8,977 bases of DNA from Treponema sp. GTDB taxonomy: Bacteria > Spirochaetota > Spirochaetia > Treponematales > Breznakiellaceae. This document shows, piece after piece, positions 1 through 6,112 of this stretch (its first letter is position 1; each line of letters starts with the position of its first letter). The stretch covers positions 1 through 8,977 of the forward strand of contig JAIRMT010000186.1 of the NCBI GenBank assembly GCA_031258505.1. Direction: 5' to 3'. The notes beneath the pieces are model-generated. The model did not search any database. It had not been told where the DNA came from and saw nothing but the letters and a program-made list of their open reading frames with translations. The translations under genes and the position numbers were made by a program.

Positions 1-462
1 ATCCCTTTCACCGATCTCTTTGTACCCATCATCAAAAGGCTCAAAGAAGGCCGACGCATGAACTGCTACTGGTGTTCAACCCAGCGCCGCGCCGAACTGC
101 TCAAATACGCCATGGAAAACCAGTTTAACAAGATCGCGCTCGGTCATCACCTTGATGACATCATCGAAACCTTCTTTATGAACATGACTGGCAAAGGCCA
201 ACTTTCTACCATGCCCATACTTCTTCACTACCGCGACTATCCGGTCAGCCTGATTCGTCCCCTTGCCTACCTTGAAGAACGGGAACTCATTGCCTGCGCT
301 GCTGAGAAGGACATACTCAAGGCAGCCTGCACCTGTCCCTATGGCATCAAGTCTGTCCGCCGAGACATCCGCGCCCGTATCGCTGACTTTACCGGTAATT
401 CCGGCGCAGTCAAACGCCGTATCCTCGCCGCCATTGATGCAGGCAATTTGCTGGAGCAATAA
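1..462 (+). CDS. ttcA: TtcA-type tRNA 2-thiocytidine biosynthesis protein, 3' part (5' end outside window)
   Basis: The frame is open from base 1 and ends at TAA 460-462, so only the last 153 codons are seen. TtcA-type enzymes are cytosolic PP-loop ATPases that use a [4Fe-4S] cluster to put sulfur on a tRNA base (C32 in the founding member). Visible marks are the CxxC pair (codons at 64 and 73, in NCYWC), the family block IALGHHLDDIIET (about 133-171), the STMPILL and IRPLAY segments, and a late CTCPYG (codons at 328 and 334) that can give the third cluster ligand. It ends in a basic helical tail. The N-terminal PP-loop (SGGKDS) lies upstream of the window. The ATG at 58 is internal, because the preceding codons (IPFTDLFVPIIKRLKEGRR) continue the same protein. 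A related PP-loop thiolase such as TtuA is possible; the exact tRNA target is inferred. Confidence 0.8.
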   Translation: MPFTDLFVPIIKRLKEGRRMNCYWCSTQRRAELLKYAMENQFNKIALGHHLDDIIETFFMNMTGKGQLSTMPILLHYRDYPVSLIRPLAYLEERELIACAAEKDILKAACTCPYGIKSVRRDIRARIADFTGNSGAVKRRILAAIDAGNLLEQ

Positions 463-475
463 AATCACGCAAATT

Positions 476-504
476 TGGACACACGCCGCGTTTCGTGCTA
501 TAAT
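476..504 (+). promoter_or_regulatory. sigma70-type promoter of the hydratase-icd operon
   Basis: TGGACA at 476-481 (5 of 6 to consensus) is followed by a 17-bp spacer and a perfect TATAAT at 499-504. TG at 496-497 adds an extended -10. Transcription would start near 511, giving a leader of about 55 bases before the ATG at 566. It lies just after the ttcA-type gene and points into the metabolic genes. Confidence 0.75.
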
Positions 505-513
505 TTCCTAACA

Positions 514-548
514 GCCTTCCTATGAACCGTAATGCGGGTCTTGAAGGC
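514..548 (+). promoter_or_regulatory. leader hairpin upstream of the hydratase gene
   Basis: GCCTTC (514-519) and GAAGGC (543-548) can pair close to the predicted 5' end of the mRNA. A second pairing, AATGC (531-535) with GCATT (547-551), excludes it. The Shine-Dalgarno AAGGAGA (554-560) lies just outside both. The structure could stabilise the 5' end or tune translation, but the stems are short and may be chance. Confidence 0.3.
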
Positions 549-565
549 ATTTTAAGGAGAACCCA

Positions 566-2833
566 ATGATTAGTTTACATGCAGAGTCCGTAACTCTTGC
601 TGGTTGCGGCGAAAACTGCGCGCCGCAGCCCTTGAGCGGCTCGCTCCCCGGTGTGGGAACTATGACCTACAGCATACTTGATGCGCATAACGTAGCGGCA
701 ACGCCAAAAGGTGCGTATCGACTGCGCTTCGACAGCCTAATCTCCCACGACATTACTTATGTGGGCATCATTCAGACTGCACGGGCAAGCGGCTTAAAAC
801 AGTTCCCTGTGCCTTACGCACTCACCAACTGCCACAACAGCCTCTGCGCAGTCGGCGGCACGATTAACGAAGACGACCACGTCTTCGGCCTGTCAGCCGC
901 AAAGAGGTACGGCGGTATCTATGTGCCGGCAAATCAGGCGGTACTGCACCAGTACGCCCGCGAAATGATGAGCGGCGTGGGGCAGATGATTCTGGGGTCA
1001 GACAGCCACACCCGCTACGGAGCGCTCGGCGCGATAGGCATTGGCGAGGGTGGACCTGAAGTGGTTAAACAACTGCTCTCCAACACCTACGATATTGCAG
1101 TGCCAGAGGTGGTACTCGTGTACCTCACCGGCGCGCCAAAACAGGGGGTTGGACCGCATGACGTCGCCATCGCGCTCTGTGGCGCGGTTTACGACAACGG
1201 CTTTGCGAAGAACAAGGTGCTTGAGTTCGTCGGACCGGGTATAAAGACACTGCCAATGGATTTCCGCATTGGCATTGATGTGATGACTACCGAAACCGCC
1301 TGTCTCTCCTCAATCTGGGAAACCGATGAGCAGGTTCGCGCCTATTACGCGGCTCACGGACGGGAAGACCAGTACCGTGAACTCCATCCGGCAATGGACG
1401 CAAGCTACCACTCGATGATCAGCATTGACCTGAGCAAAATCGAGCCGATGATTGCCATGCCTTTTCACCCATCAAAGGCGTATACCATCCGCCAGGCCAA
1501 CGCCAATGCCGCTGATATACTTGCCGCTGTTGAAAAAGACGCAGCACAACAGTTCGCAGGAACAAAAGCTAAGGCCGCGCTCCACCTCGTGGACAAGATA
1601 GACCGCGCATCAGGCCGCATCCGCGTTGACCAGGGCATTATCGCGGGCTGCGCGGGCGGTATGTATGACAATATCCGGGAAGCGGCGGCCATACTCAACG
1701 ACGCTTCCATTGGCGCGGACTACTTCTCCCTGTCCATCTATCCGCCAAGCGCGCCAGTTAATCTCCAGCTTATTGAAGCAGGCATAGAGCAACGGCTCAT
1801 GGAAGCCGGGGCGCTCTTCAAACCCTGTTTCTGCGGTCCATGTTTTGGCGCGGGAGACGTACCCGCCAACAACGGCTTTTCGATAAGGCATACAACGCGC
1901 AACTTTCCAAACCGTGAAGGTTCACGCCCGTCTGACGGCCAGCTTGCAACAGTCGCGCTCATGGACGCCCGCTCCATTGCCGCAACCGCGCGCGCCGGCG
2001 GCCTATTGACCGCCGCAACCGAGATTGACTACGCGCAGGACAATGCGCCGGTCCCACCCTTCAACGCCAACATCTACGAGAAGCGCGTTTACAACGGATT
2101 TGGCAAGCCGTCCGATGTAGCTCTGCGCTTTGGCCCAAACATCGCAGACTGGCCAAAGATCGATCCGCTTGGCGACAGGCTTTTGTTACGCCTCGTCAGC
2201 GTAATCCGCGATCCCGTTACCACGACTGATGAGCTTATCCCGTCGGGTGAGACATCCAGCTATCGTTCCAACCCACTGAAACTCGCGGAGTTCACCCTTT
2301 CTCGCCGCGATCCCGCGTATGTGGGACGCGCAAAGGCGGTTCAGGCGCTTAATGCGGCGCAAAAGGCTGGAAACTGTCCCGCCGAAGCAAGAGATGCGCT
2401 TGCCCGTGTTTTCCTAACCGATAATGAGGCGGTAGCCACGCAAATCGCCTCGGCTGTGTTTGCCATGAAACCCGGAGACGGCTCGGCGCGTGAGCAGGCT
2501 GCATCTTGCCAGCGGGTATTGGGCGGCGGTGCGAACATAAGCTACGAGTACGCTACCAAGCGCTATCGCTCGAATCTCATCAACTGGGGCATACTGCCTT
2601 TTACGCTGGATGTCGGAACCTTGTTTGACGCAGAACCTAACGATTGGGTCTATGTGCCTGATGTTCGCGCTGGTATTGAGCAAGGGAAAACAGCTTTCAG
2701 CGCTAAACTGATACGCGCCAATGGGCAAGTAGCTGAGCTTACCTTGCACATCGCGGCGCTCACCCCTGATGAACGGGACATCATACTCAGCGGCTGTCTT
2801 ATGAACTATTATGCAAAGGCATTAAAACAGTAG
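566..2833 (+). CDS. acn: aconitase-family hydratase (probable aconitate hydratase)
   Basis: A complete 755-residue aconitase-superfamily protein, close in length to the YbhJ-like branch. It probably converts citrate to isocitrate through cis-aconitate with a [4Fe-4S] cluster in the cytosol. Three cluster cysteines are visible: C362 (in AGCAGG) and C423/C426 (in CGPC). Other family marks are DSHT at 146-149 with the following GxGIGEGG stretch, the arginines in RNFPNREGSR (about 446-455), and GDGSAREQAA (637-646) in the C-terminal swivel domain, where S640 and R642 match the catalytic Ser and the substrate-binding Arg of pig aconitase. The usual SCTNS around the first cysteine is replaced by GCAGG, so the pocket is diverged and citrate as substrate rests partly on the icd neighbour 71 bp downstream. 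The start is supported by AAGGAGA at 554-560. No citrate synthase is in the window. Confidence 0.85.
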   Translation: MISLHAESVTLAGCGENCAPQPLSGSLPGVGTMTYSILDAHNVAATPKGAYRLRFDSLISHDITYVGIIQTARASGLKQFPVPYALTNCHNSLCAVGGTINEDDHVFGLSAAKRYGGIYVPANQAVLHQYAREMMSGVGQMILGSDSHTRYGALGAIGIGEGGPEVVKQLLSNTYDIAVPEVVLVYLTGAPKQGVGPHDVAIALCGAVYDNGFAKNKVLEFVGPGIKTLPMDFRIGIDVMTTETACLSSIWETDEQVRAYYAAHGREDQYRELHPAMDASYHSMISIDLSKIEPMIAMPFHPSKAYTIRQANANAADILAAVEKDAAQQFAGTKAKAALHLVDKIDRASGRIRVDQGIIAGCAGGMYDNIREAAAILNDASIGADYFSLSIYPPSAPVNLQLIEAGIEQRLMEAGALFKPCFCGPCFGAGDVPANNGFSIRHTTRNFPNREGSRPSDGQLATVALMDARSIAATARAGGLLTAATEIDYAQDNAPVPPFNANIYEKRVYNGFGKPSDVALRFGPNIADWPKIDPLGDRLLLRLVSVIRDPVTTTDELIPSGETSSYRSNPLKLAEFTLSRRDPAYVGRAKAVQALNAAQKAGNCPAEARDALARVFLTDNEAVATQIASAVFAMKPGDGSAREQAASCQRVLGGGANISYEYATKRYRSNLINWGILPFTLDVGTLFDAEPNDWVYVPDVRAGIEQGKTAFSAKLIRANGQVAELTLHIAALTPDERDIILSGCLMNYYAKALKQ

Positions 2834-2842
2834 AGAAACCCC

Positions 2843-2868
2843 AGCGGCTTGTGAATATCCAAGCCGCT
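2843..2868 (+). terminator. hairpin between the hydratase gene and icd (attenuator or processing site)
   Basis: AGCGGCTTG (2843-2851) and CAAGCCGCT (2860-2868) form a perfect 9-bp stem with an 8-base loop, 10 bases after the hydratase stop codon. The bases after it (CTCTATACTTGTTTT) are only partly T-rich, so it would be at best a leaky terminator. It could equally protect the upstream message. Confidence 0.5.
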
Positions 2869-2877
2869 CTCTATACT
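2849..2877 (+). promoter_or_regulatory. possible internal promoter for icd
   Basis: TTGTGA at 2849-2854, a 17-bp spacer and TATACT at 2872-2877 make a plausible promoter (4/6 and 5/6 matches) that overlaps the intergenic hairpin. If used, icd could be transcribed apart from the upstream gene. This rests on consensus matching only. Confidence 0.4.
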
Positions 2878-2904
2878 TGTTTTGAAATAGCTTAGGAGGA
2901 ACTT

Positions 2905-4179
2905 ATGTCAAGAATTGTTATGAAAAACCCCATTGTAGAGATGGACGGCGATGAAATGACCCGTATCATCTGGGCGCAACTCAAGGAAGAACTGCTACTG
3001 CCGTTCATCGACCTCAAGACCGAGTACTACGACCTCGGTCTCAAGCACAGGGACGAAACCGGCGATCAAGTAACAGTTGACGCGGGAGAGGCAATCAAGC
3101 GCGTCCACGTAGGCGTCAAGTGCGCCACCATCACCCCAAACGAGCAGCGCGTCGCCGAGTACCACCTCAAGAAAATGTGGAAAAGCCCCAACGCCACTAT
3201 ACGCGCCATACTCGACGGAACAGTGTTCCGTGAGCCGATTCTGGTCTCTTGTGTGAAGCCAGTCGTGCGTACATGGCAGAAACCCATCACCATAGCCCGC
3301 CATGCCTACGGCGATGTGTACAAGGCTGTAGAATACCGTGTGCCGTCAGCGGGTAAGGCGGAGCTGGTGTTCACCAGCTCCGCTAGCGAGCCGTTCCAGG
3401 AAGCTACCTTTGGGGTGTTTCAATCCACGCGCCCGCACGGGTTCAGCGAATCCTCTAGCGAGACGTTCCATGAAACTGTCTATGACTTTGAAGGCGCGGG
3501 TGTGCTTCAGGCTATGCACAACAAAGATTCTTCTATTATATCCTTCGCGCACGCCTGCTTTCGCTATGCCCTTTCCCGTAAGCAAGACCTTTGGTTTTCC
3601 ACCAAAGACACCATCTCGAAGCAGTACGACCAGACCTTCAAGAACCTGTTTCAGCGCGTCTACGATACCGAGTATGCAGAGCAGTTCAAGGAAGCCGGCA
3701 TCACTTATTTCTACACGCTCATTGACGATGCAGTGGCGCGGGTCATTCGCTCAGAAGGCGGTTTCGTGTGGGCGTGCAAGAACTACGACGGCGATGTGAT
3801 GAGCGATATGATTTCTACTGCCTTTGGTTCACTGGCCATGATGACCAGCGTTTTGGTCAGCCCGGACGGTAACTTCGAGTTTGAGGCAGCCCATGGCACG
3901 GTAACCCGCCACTATTACCGGCACCTCAAAGGCGAAGAAACCTCCACCAACCCCATTGCTATGATCTTTGCATGGTCAGGCGCGCTCCGCAAGCGTGGTG
4001 AGCTGGACAAGGAAGATGCCCTCATTACCTTTGCCGACAAGCTCGAAGCCGCATCTCTAGCCGTAATTGAGCGCGGCATTATGACCAAAGACCTCGCCCT
4101 CCTTTGCGAAGGCGTGAAACCCGAAGTAGTCAACACCTCTGATTTCATCAGAGCGATTCGCGCCGCAATGACCGAGTAG
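2905..4179 (+). CDS. icd: NADP-dependent isocitrate dehydrogenase with an in-frame 24-codon insertion
   Basis: A 424-residue homodimeric-type IDH (the subfamily of human IDH1/2 and Thermotoga IDH) that oxidises isocitrate to 2-oxoglutarate and CO2 while reducing NADP, in the cytosol. The substrate residues fall at the human IDH1 numbers: S94, R100, R109, R132 and Y139. After the insertion the numbering shifts by +22: K234, and the metal ligands D274, D297 and D301. HGTVTRH (330-336) is the NADP-binding signature. The start is supported by AGGAGG at 2894-2899, 5 bases before the ATG. Family members are about 400 residues long. The excess is a duplicated segment starting F156 (VFTSSASEPFQE) and F180 (FSESSSETFHE), in the clasp-domain region that helps join the dimer. 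All catalytic residues remain, so the enzyme is probably active. The preceding hydratase gene supplies its substrate. Confidence 0.96.
   Translation: MSRIVMKNPIVEMDGDEMTRIIWAQLKEELLLPFIDLKTEYYDLGLKHRDETGDQVTVDAGEAIKRVHVGVKCATITPNEQRVAEYHLKKMWKSPNATIRAILDGTVFREPILVSCVKPVVRTWQKPITIARHAYGDVYKAVEYRVPSAGKAELVFTSSASEPFQEATFGVFQSTRPHGFSESSSETFHETVYDFEGAGVLQAMHNKDSSIISFAHACFRYALSRKQDLWFSTKDTISKQYDQTFKNLFQRVYDTEYAEQFKEAGITYFYTLIDDAVARVIRSEGGFVWACKNYDGDVMSDMISTAFGSLAMMTSVLVSPDGNFEFEAAHGTVTRHYYRHLKGEETSTNPIAMIFAWSGALRKRGELDKEDALITFADKLEAASLAVIERGIMTKDLALLCEGVKPEVVNTSDFIRAIRAAMTE
3361..3380. repeat. perfect 9-bp-arm inverted repeat inside icd
   Basis: GAGCTGGTG (3361-3369) and CACCAGCTC (3372-3380) are exact reverse complements with a 2-base gap. 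The palindrome sits at the left edge of the duplicated, inserted segment of icd and encodes ELVFTS. Confidence 0.85.
3370..3484 (+). repeat. 72-bp-spaced imperfect direct duplication within icd
   Basis: The segment 3379-3412 recurs at 3451-3484 with 27 of 34 bases identical, including CTAGCGAG and CGTTCCA. Weaker similarity extends left to TTCA at 3370 and 3442. The offset is 72 bp, or 24 codons, so the frame is kept. The protein shows it as FTSSASEPFQEATF against FSESSSETFHETVY. Removing one 72-bp unit gives the family's usual length of about 400 residues. Confidence 0.8.
3417..3441 (+). repeat. type I-C CRISPR-repeat-like segment embedded in icd
   Basis: The segment begins GTTTCAATCCACG and continues GCCCGCACGGG, which is how one strand of type I-C CRISPR repeats reads. 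It is translated FQSTRPHG, very like the FQSTRPRG string known from mis-annotated reading frames over such repeats. The inner dyad CCCG CA CGGG is kept. After 3441 the sequence departs from a typical repeat (TTCAGCGAA instead of a GC-rich end ending CGAC). It is a single unit between the two diverged duplicate copies and not an array. The resemblance is recognised from memory. Confidence 0.6.
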
Positions 4180-4183
4180 AGTT

Positions 4184-4212
4184 ATAGGACTGACATACCC
4201 TGTCAGTCCTAT
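4184..4212. terminator. bidirectional hairpin terminator between convergent genes
   Basis: ATAGGACTGACA (4184-4195) and TGTCAGTCCTAT (4201-4212) form a perfect 12-bp stem with loop TACCC. It fills the gap between the icd stop (4179) and the stop of the opposing regulator gene (4213-4215). Neither side has a long T-run (ATTTA on the plus side), so its strength is uncertain, but the position fits a shared terminator for both strands. Confidence 0.65.
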
Positions 4213-5439
4213 TTACCCTTCAGCCAGCCATGGACCAGGCGGTCCAATCGTTTCGTTAAGACCGCCAGTCCCTGACGACTCTTTAGTATCTACGATTCCC
4301 GGCTCAAAGTCCTTTCTGAAATAGCCCCGCTTGTTTAGCTCACACTCAACAATAAACCGCACCGTCTCGGAGAAGTCCATTCCATTCCGCTTACCAAAAT
4401 CTTCAACAGACTTGACCATCCACTTTTCCCAACAAATCCCTCTTTGTATGCCTTCCATGTTCTTAGTTATCGACTTTTTCTCCACAAATGACCGCGAATT
4501 GATGCGATAGTTATCTAATCCATTCGTGTTAGCAACATAGTTACCGCAATCCACGTTCATTCGCGGATCTGCCTCTGAATTCCGTACTGACTTGACGTAT
4601 TCCATAGGGGGAATCAGCCGCAGCTTCTTGTATATCCGGGAAAAGTAGAGCGGGTCATCATAGCCAACTCTGAGCGCAGCCTCAGCTATAGTCAGGCTTG
4701 GTTCAGCGGCGATAAGGCTCTCAAAGCGCTGCACTCGCTTGAAGGCGCATAACTGCTTGAAGCTCATACCAAATTGCCGCTTGATAAGGTGAGAGACGGT
4801 TGAACGGCATCGGCCTATAGCATTGGCGACATCATCAAGCTCTACGGTTTCAGCGATATGCTTATCCAGCCAGTGCGATATTTTTTCTATCTGTCCGGGC
4901 TGATGAACATTGATATACTCCCTCATAATGATAAAATTGATCAGTACGGAAAAGAGATTCACCATATTCCACATTGAAGTCTTGTCATAGAGCGGCAGTT
5001 CCTGATAAGCAGCGCGCAGAGCCTCGGCGTCAACACCGGGCTTTTGACTCTGCAAGAAAAGCTCCGGCGGAATGTCGCTCTCCTCCTCACAAGCTCTGAA
5101 CTGGCCAATCATGGCGTAGCCAACAAGCTGTTCATTAACTCTGATAGGCATCACTGATTCGTAAAGCCCCGCGTGGCAGCGGTAAACAAGCGGGTACTGG
5201 GTATCTTCACAGCGCCCACAGCGCTGGCACATCTGCCGGTTCTGATTGAGGCAATAGGGAAGCAGATGAAGGTTCTCCCGTATCATCTTGCAGTAATGAG
5301 AAACGTCGTAGGGGAAACCCAGAATCATATCCTCATAGTTAGCGGAAAAGATGGTGAAGCGCACTCGGAAACATTCAGCAAAACTGTCGATGAGCCGCTC
5401 AACCTCTTCGTCATAAAAGATTCCTAGTTTTTCAAGCAT
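4213..5439 (-). CDS. PocR-type sensor / AraC-family transcriptional regulator with C-terminal extension
   Basis: A 408-residue cytosolic DNA-binding regulator. Residues about 10-175 resemble the PocR ligand-binding domain, with its cysteine cluster C63, C71, C74, C77, C88 (CLNQNRQMCQRCGRC) and the following YRCHAGLYESVMPI. Residues about 183-285 are an AraC-type double helix-turn-helix: LDDVANAIGRCRSTVSHLIK (first) and TIAEAALRVGYDDPLYFSRI (second), ending PPMEYV. PocR domains are thought to bind small hydrocarbon or alcohol derivatives, and the cysteines may bind metal. Residues about 287-408 are an extension not normal for AraC proteins. The start is the first ATG after an in-frame stop at 5464-5466, but no Shine-Dalgarno is visible, so the true start is less certain. 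It is divergent from the dehydratase-permease pair and is their likely regulator; this is inferred from position. Confidence 0.85.
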   Translation of the reverse strand: MLEKLGIFYDEEVERLIDSFAECFRVRFTIFSANYEDMILGFPYDVSHYCKMIRENLHLLPYCLNQNRQMCQRCGRCEDTQYPLVYRCHAGLYESVMPIRVNEQLVGYAMIGQFRACEEESDIPPELFLQSQKPGVDAEALRAAYQELPLYDKTSMWNMVNLFSVLINFIIMREYINVHQPGQIEKISHWLDKHIAETVELDDVANAIGRCRSTVSHLIKRQFGMSFKQLCAFKRVQRFESLIAAEPSLTIAEAALRVGYDDPLYFSRIYKKLRLIPPMEYVKSVRNSEADPRMNVDCGNYVANTNGLDNYRINSRSFVEKKSITKNMEGIQRGICWEKWMVKSVEDFGKRNGMDFSETVRFIVECELNKRGYFRKDFEPGIVDTKESSGTGGLNETIGPPGPWLAEG

Positions 5440-5562
5440 GAAGATATGATACAGTGAAATTGCTCAATCTTCCATGTTTTTGCAACTTAATCCCTATTGT
5501 TAAGCAAAACGTCCCTGCTAAACTTAAACCATCAATCAATGTGAGATAAGCCGTGCCGGTAA

Positions 5563-5924
5563 GTCAGAGTGCTGACACGTATCGCGTCAGAATGCTGACA
5601 CGTATCGCGTCAGAGTGCTGACACGTATCGTGTCAGGGTGCTGACACGTATCGTGTCAGGGTGCTGACACGTATCGCGTCAGGGTGCTGACACGTATCGT
5701 GTTAGGGTGCTGACGCGTATCGCGTCAGGGTGCTGACACGTATCGCGTCAGAGTGCTGACACGTATCGCGTCAGAGTGCTGACACGTATCGCGTCAGAGT
5801 GCTGACACGTATCGCGTCAGGGTGCTGACACGTATCGCGTCAGAGTGCTGACACGTATCGCGTCAGAGTGCTGACACGTATCGCGTCAGGGTGCTGACAC
5901 GTATCGCGTCAGGGTGCTGACACG
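5563..5924. repeat. tandem array of a 23-bp palindromic unit, 15 full copies plus partial ends
   Basis: Each unit is a left arm CTGACACG, spacer TAT, right arm CGCGTCAG or CGTGTCAG, and joiner RGTG. GCTGAC recurs exactly every 23 bp from 5571 to 5916. The array opens with a right half-arm (GTCAGAGTG) and closes with a left arm (5917-5924). Variation is confined to a few positions: eleven copies have the A/C arm mismatch; the copies starting at 5617 and 5640 are perfect palindromes; 5686 carries TGTTAG; and 5709 carries the GCG/CGC version, also perfect. The period is not a multiple of three and TGA occurs in each unit, so it is not coding. It lies between divergent genes: the PocR-AraC regulator on the left and the dehydratase on the right. 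Candidate roles are a multi-site operator, structured RNA, or a REP/BIME-like element. Confidence 0.95.
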
Positions 5925-6052
5925 GCGGCGTGGTCTCTGGCGCCGACAAAAGCTGGCAGCTACTAGCTGGACGAAACCCGATGTGCAGCCGTTAAAGCGA
6001 TGCTTGAATTGCGGTTATTTAGAAAAAATACTTACAGATAGATACTGAGTTG

Positions 6053-6075
6053 CTCGAAAGGTTAGTTGTTTCGAG
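6053..6075. promoter_or_regulatory. inverted repeat, candidate operator
   Basis: CTCGAAA (6053-6059) and TTTCGAG (6069-6075) are perfect 7-base arms separated by 9 bases, about 40 bp upstream of the -35 box. The spacing of arm centres is 16 bp, about 1.5 helical turns. The position fits an activator site, perhaps for the divergent AraC-type protein; the assignment is inferred. Confidence 0.45.
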
Positions 6076-6076
6076 T

Positions 6077-6109
6077 GGTTCAAACTTTTTTATAAAAGAA
6101 TCTTGAACC
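6077..6109. promoter_or_regulatory. nested inverted repeat abutting the -35 box, candidate operator
   Basis: GGTTCAA (6077-6083) and TTGAACC (6103-6109) are perfect 7-base arms. Inside them CTTTT (6085-6089) and AAAAG (6094-6098) form a second dyad. The element ends 3 bp before the TTGACA of the dehydratase promoter. That is the usual position of an activator site, though DNA structure or a weak terminator-like role cannot be excluded. Confidence 0.5.
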
Positions 6110-6112
6110 TTA

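Noticed and set aside
58..462. ATG at 58 as the true start of the first gene
   Set aside because: Codons before it are open to the window edge and continue the TtcA-like sequence; the PP-loop must lie upstream.
2414..2749. Minus-strand open frame opposite the hydratase C-terminus
   Set aside because: Lies entirely within a conserved aconitase domain on the plus strand; no start signal or family resemblance.
3417..3441. A true CRISPR array inside icd
   Set aside because: There is one repeat-like unit only, its 3' half diverges from typical repeats, and the icd frame runs through it.
3370..3484. A frameshift or assembly error in icd
   Set aside because: The extra 72 bp is a multiple of three, contains no stop, and all downstream catalytic residues align in frame. 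The diverged copies are also unlike a sequencing duplication.
5440..5562. A promoter for the minus-strand regulator
   Set aside because: I compared several TTG-like and TAT-like hexamers on the minus strand; none gave both boxes at acceptable spacing, so none is called.
5563..5924. The 23-bp array read as a CRISPR array
   Set aside because: Units follow one another directly with no unique spacers, and the period is 23 bp throughout; it is a tandem palindromic repeat.
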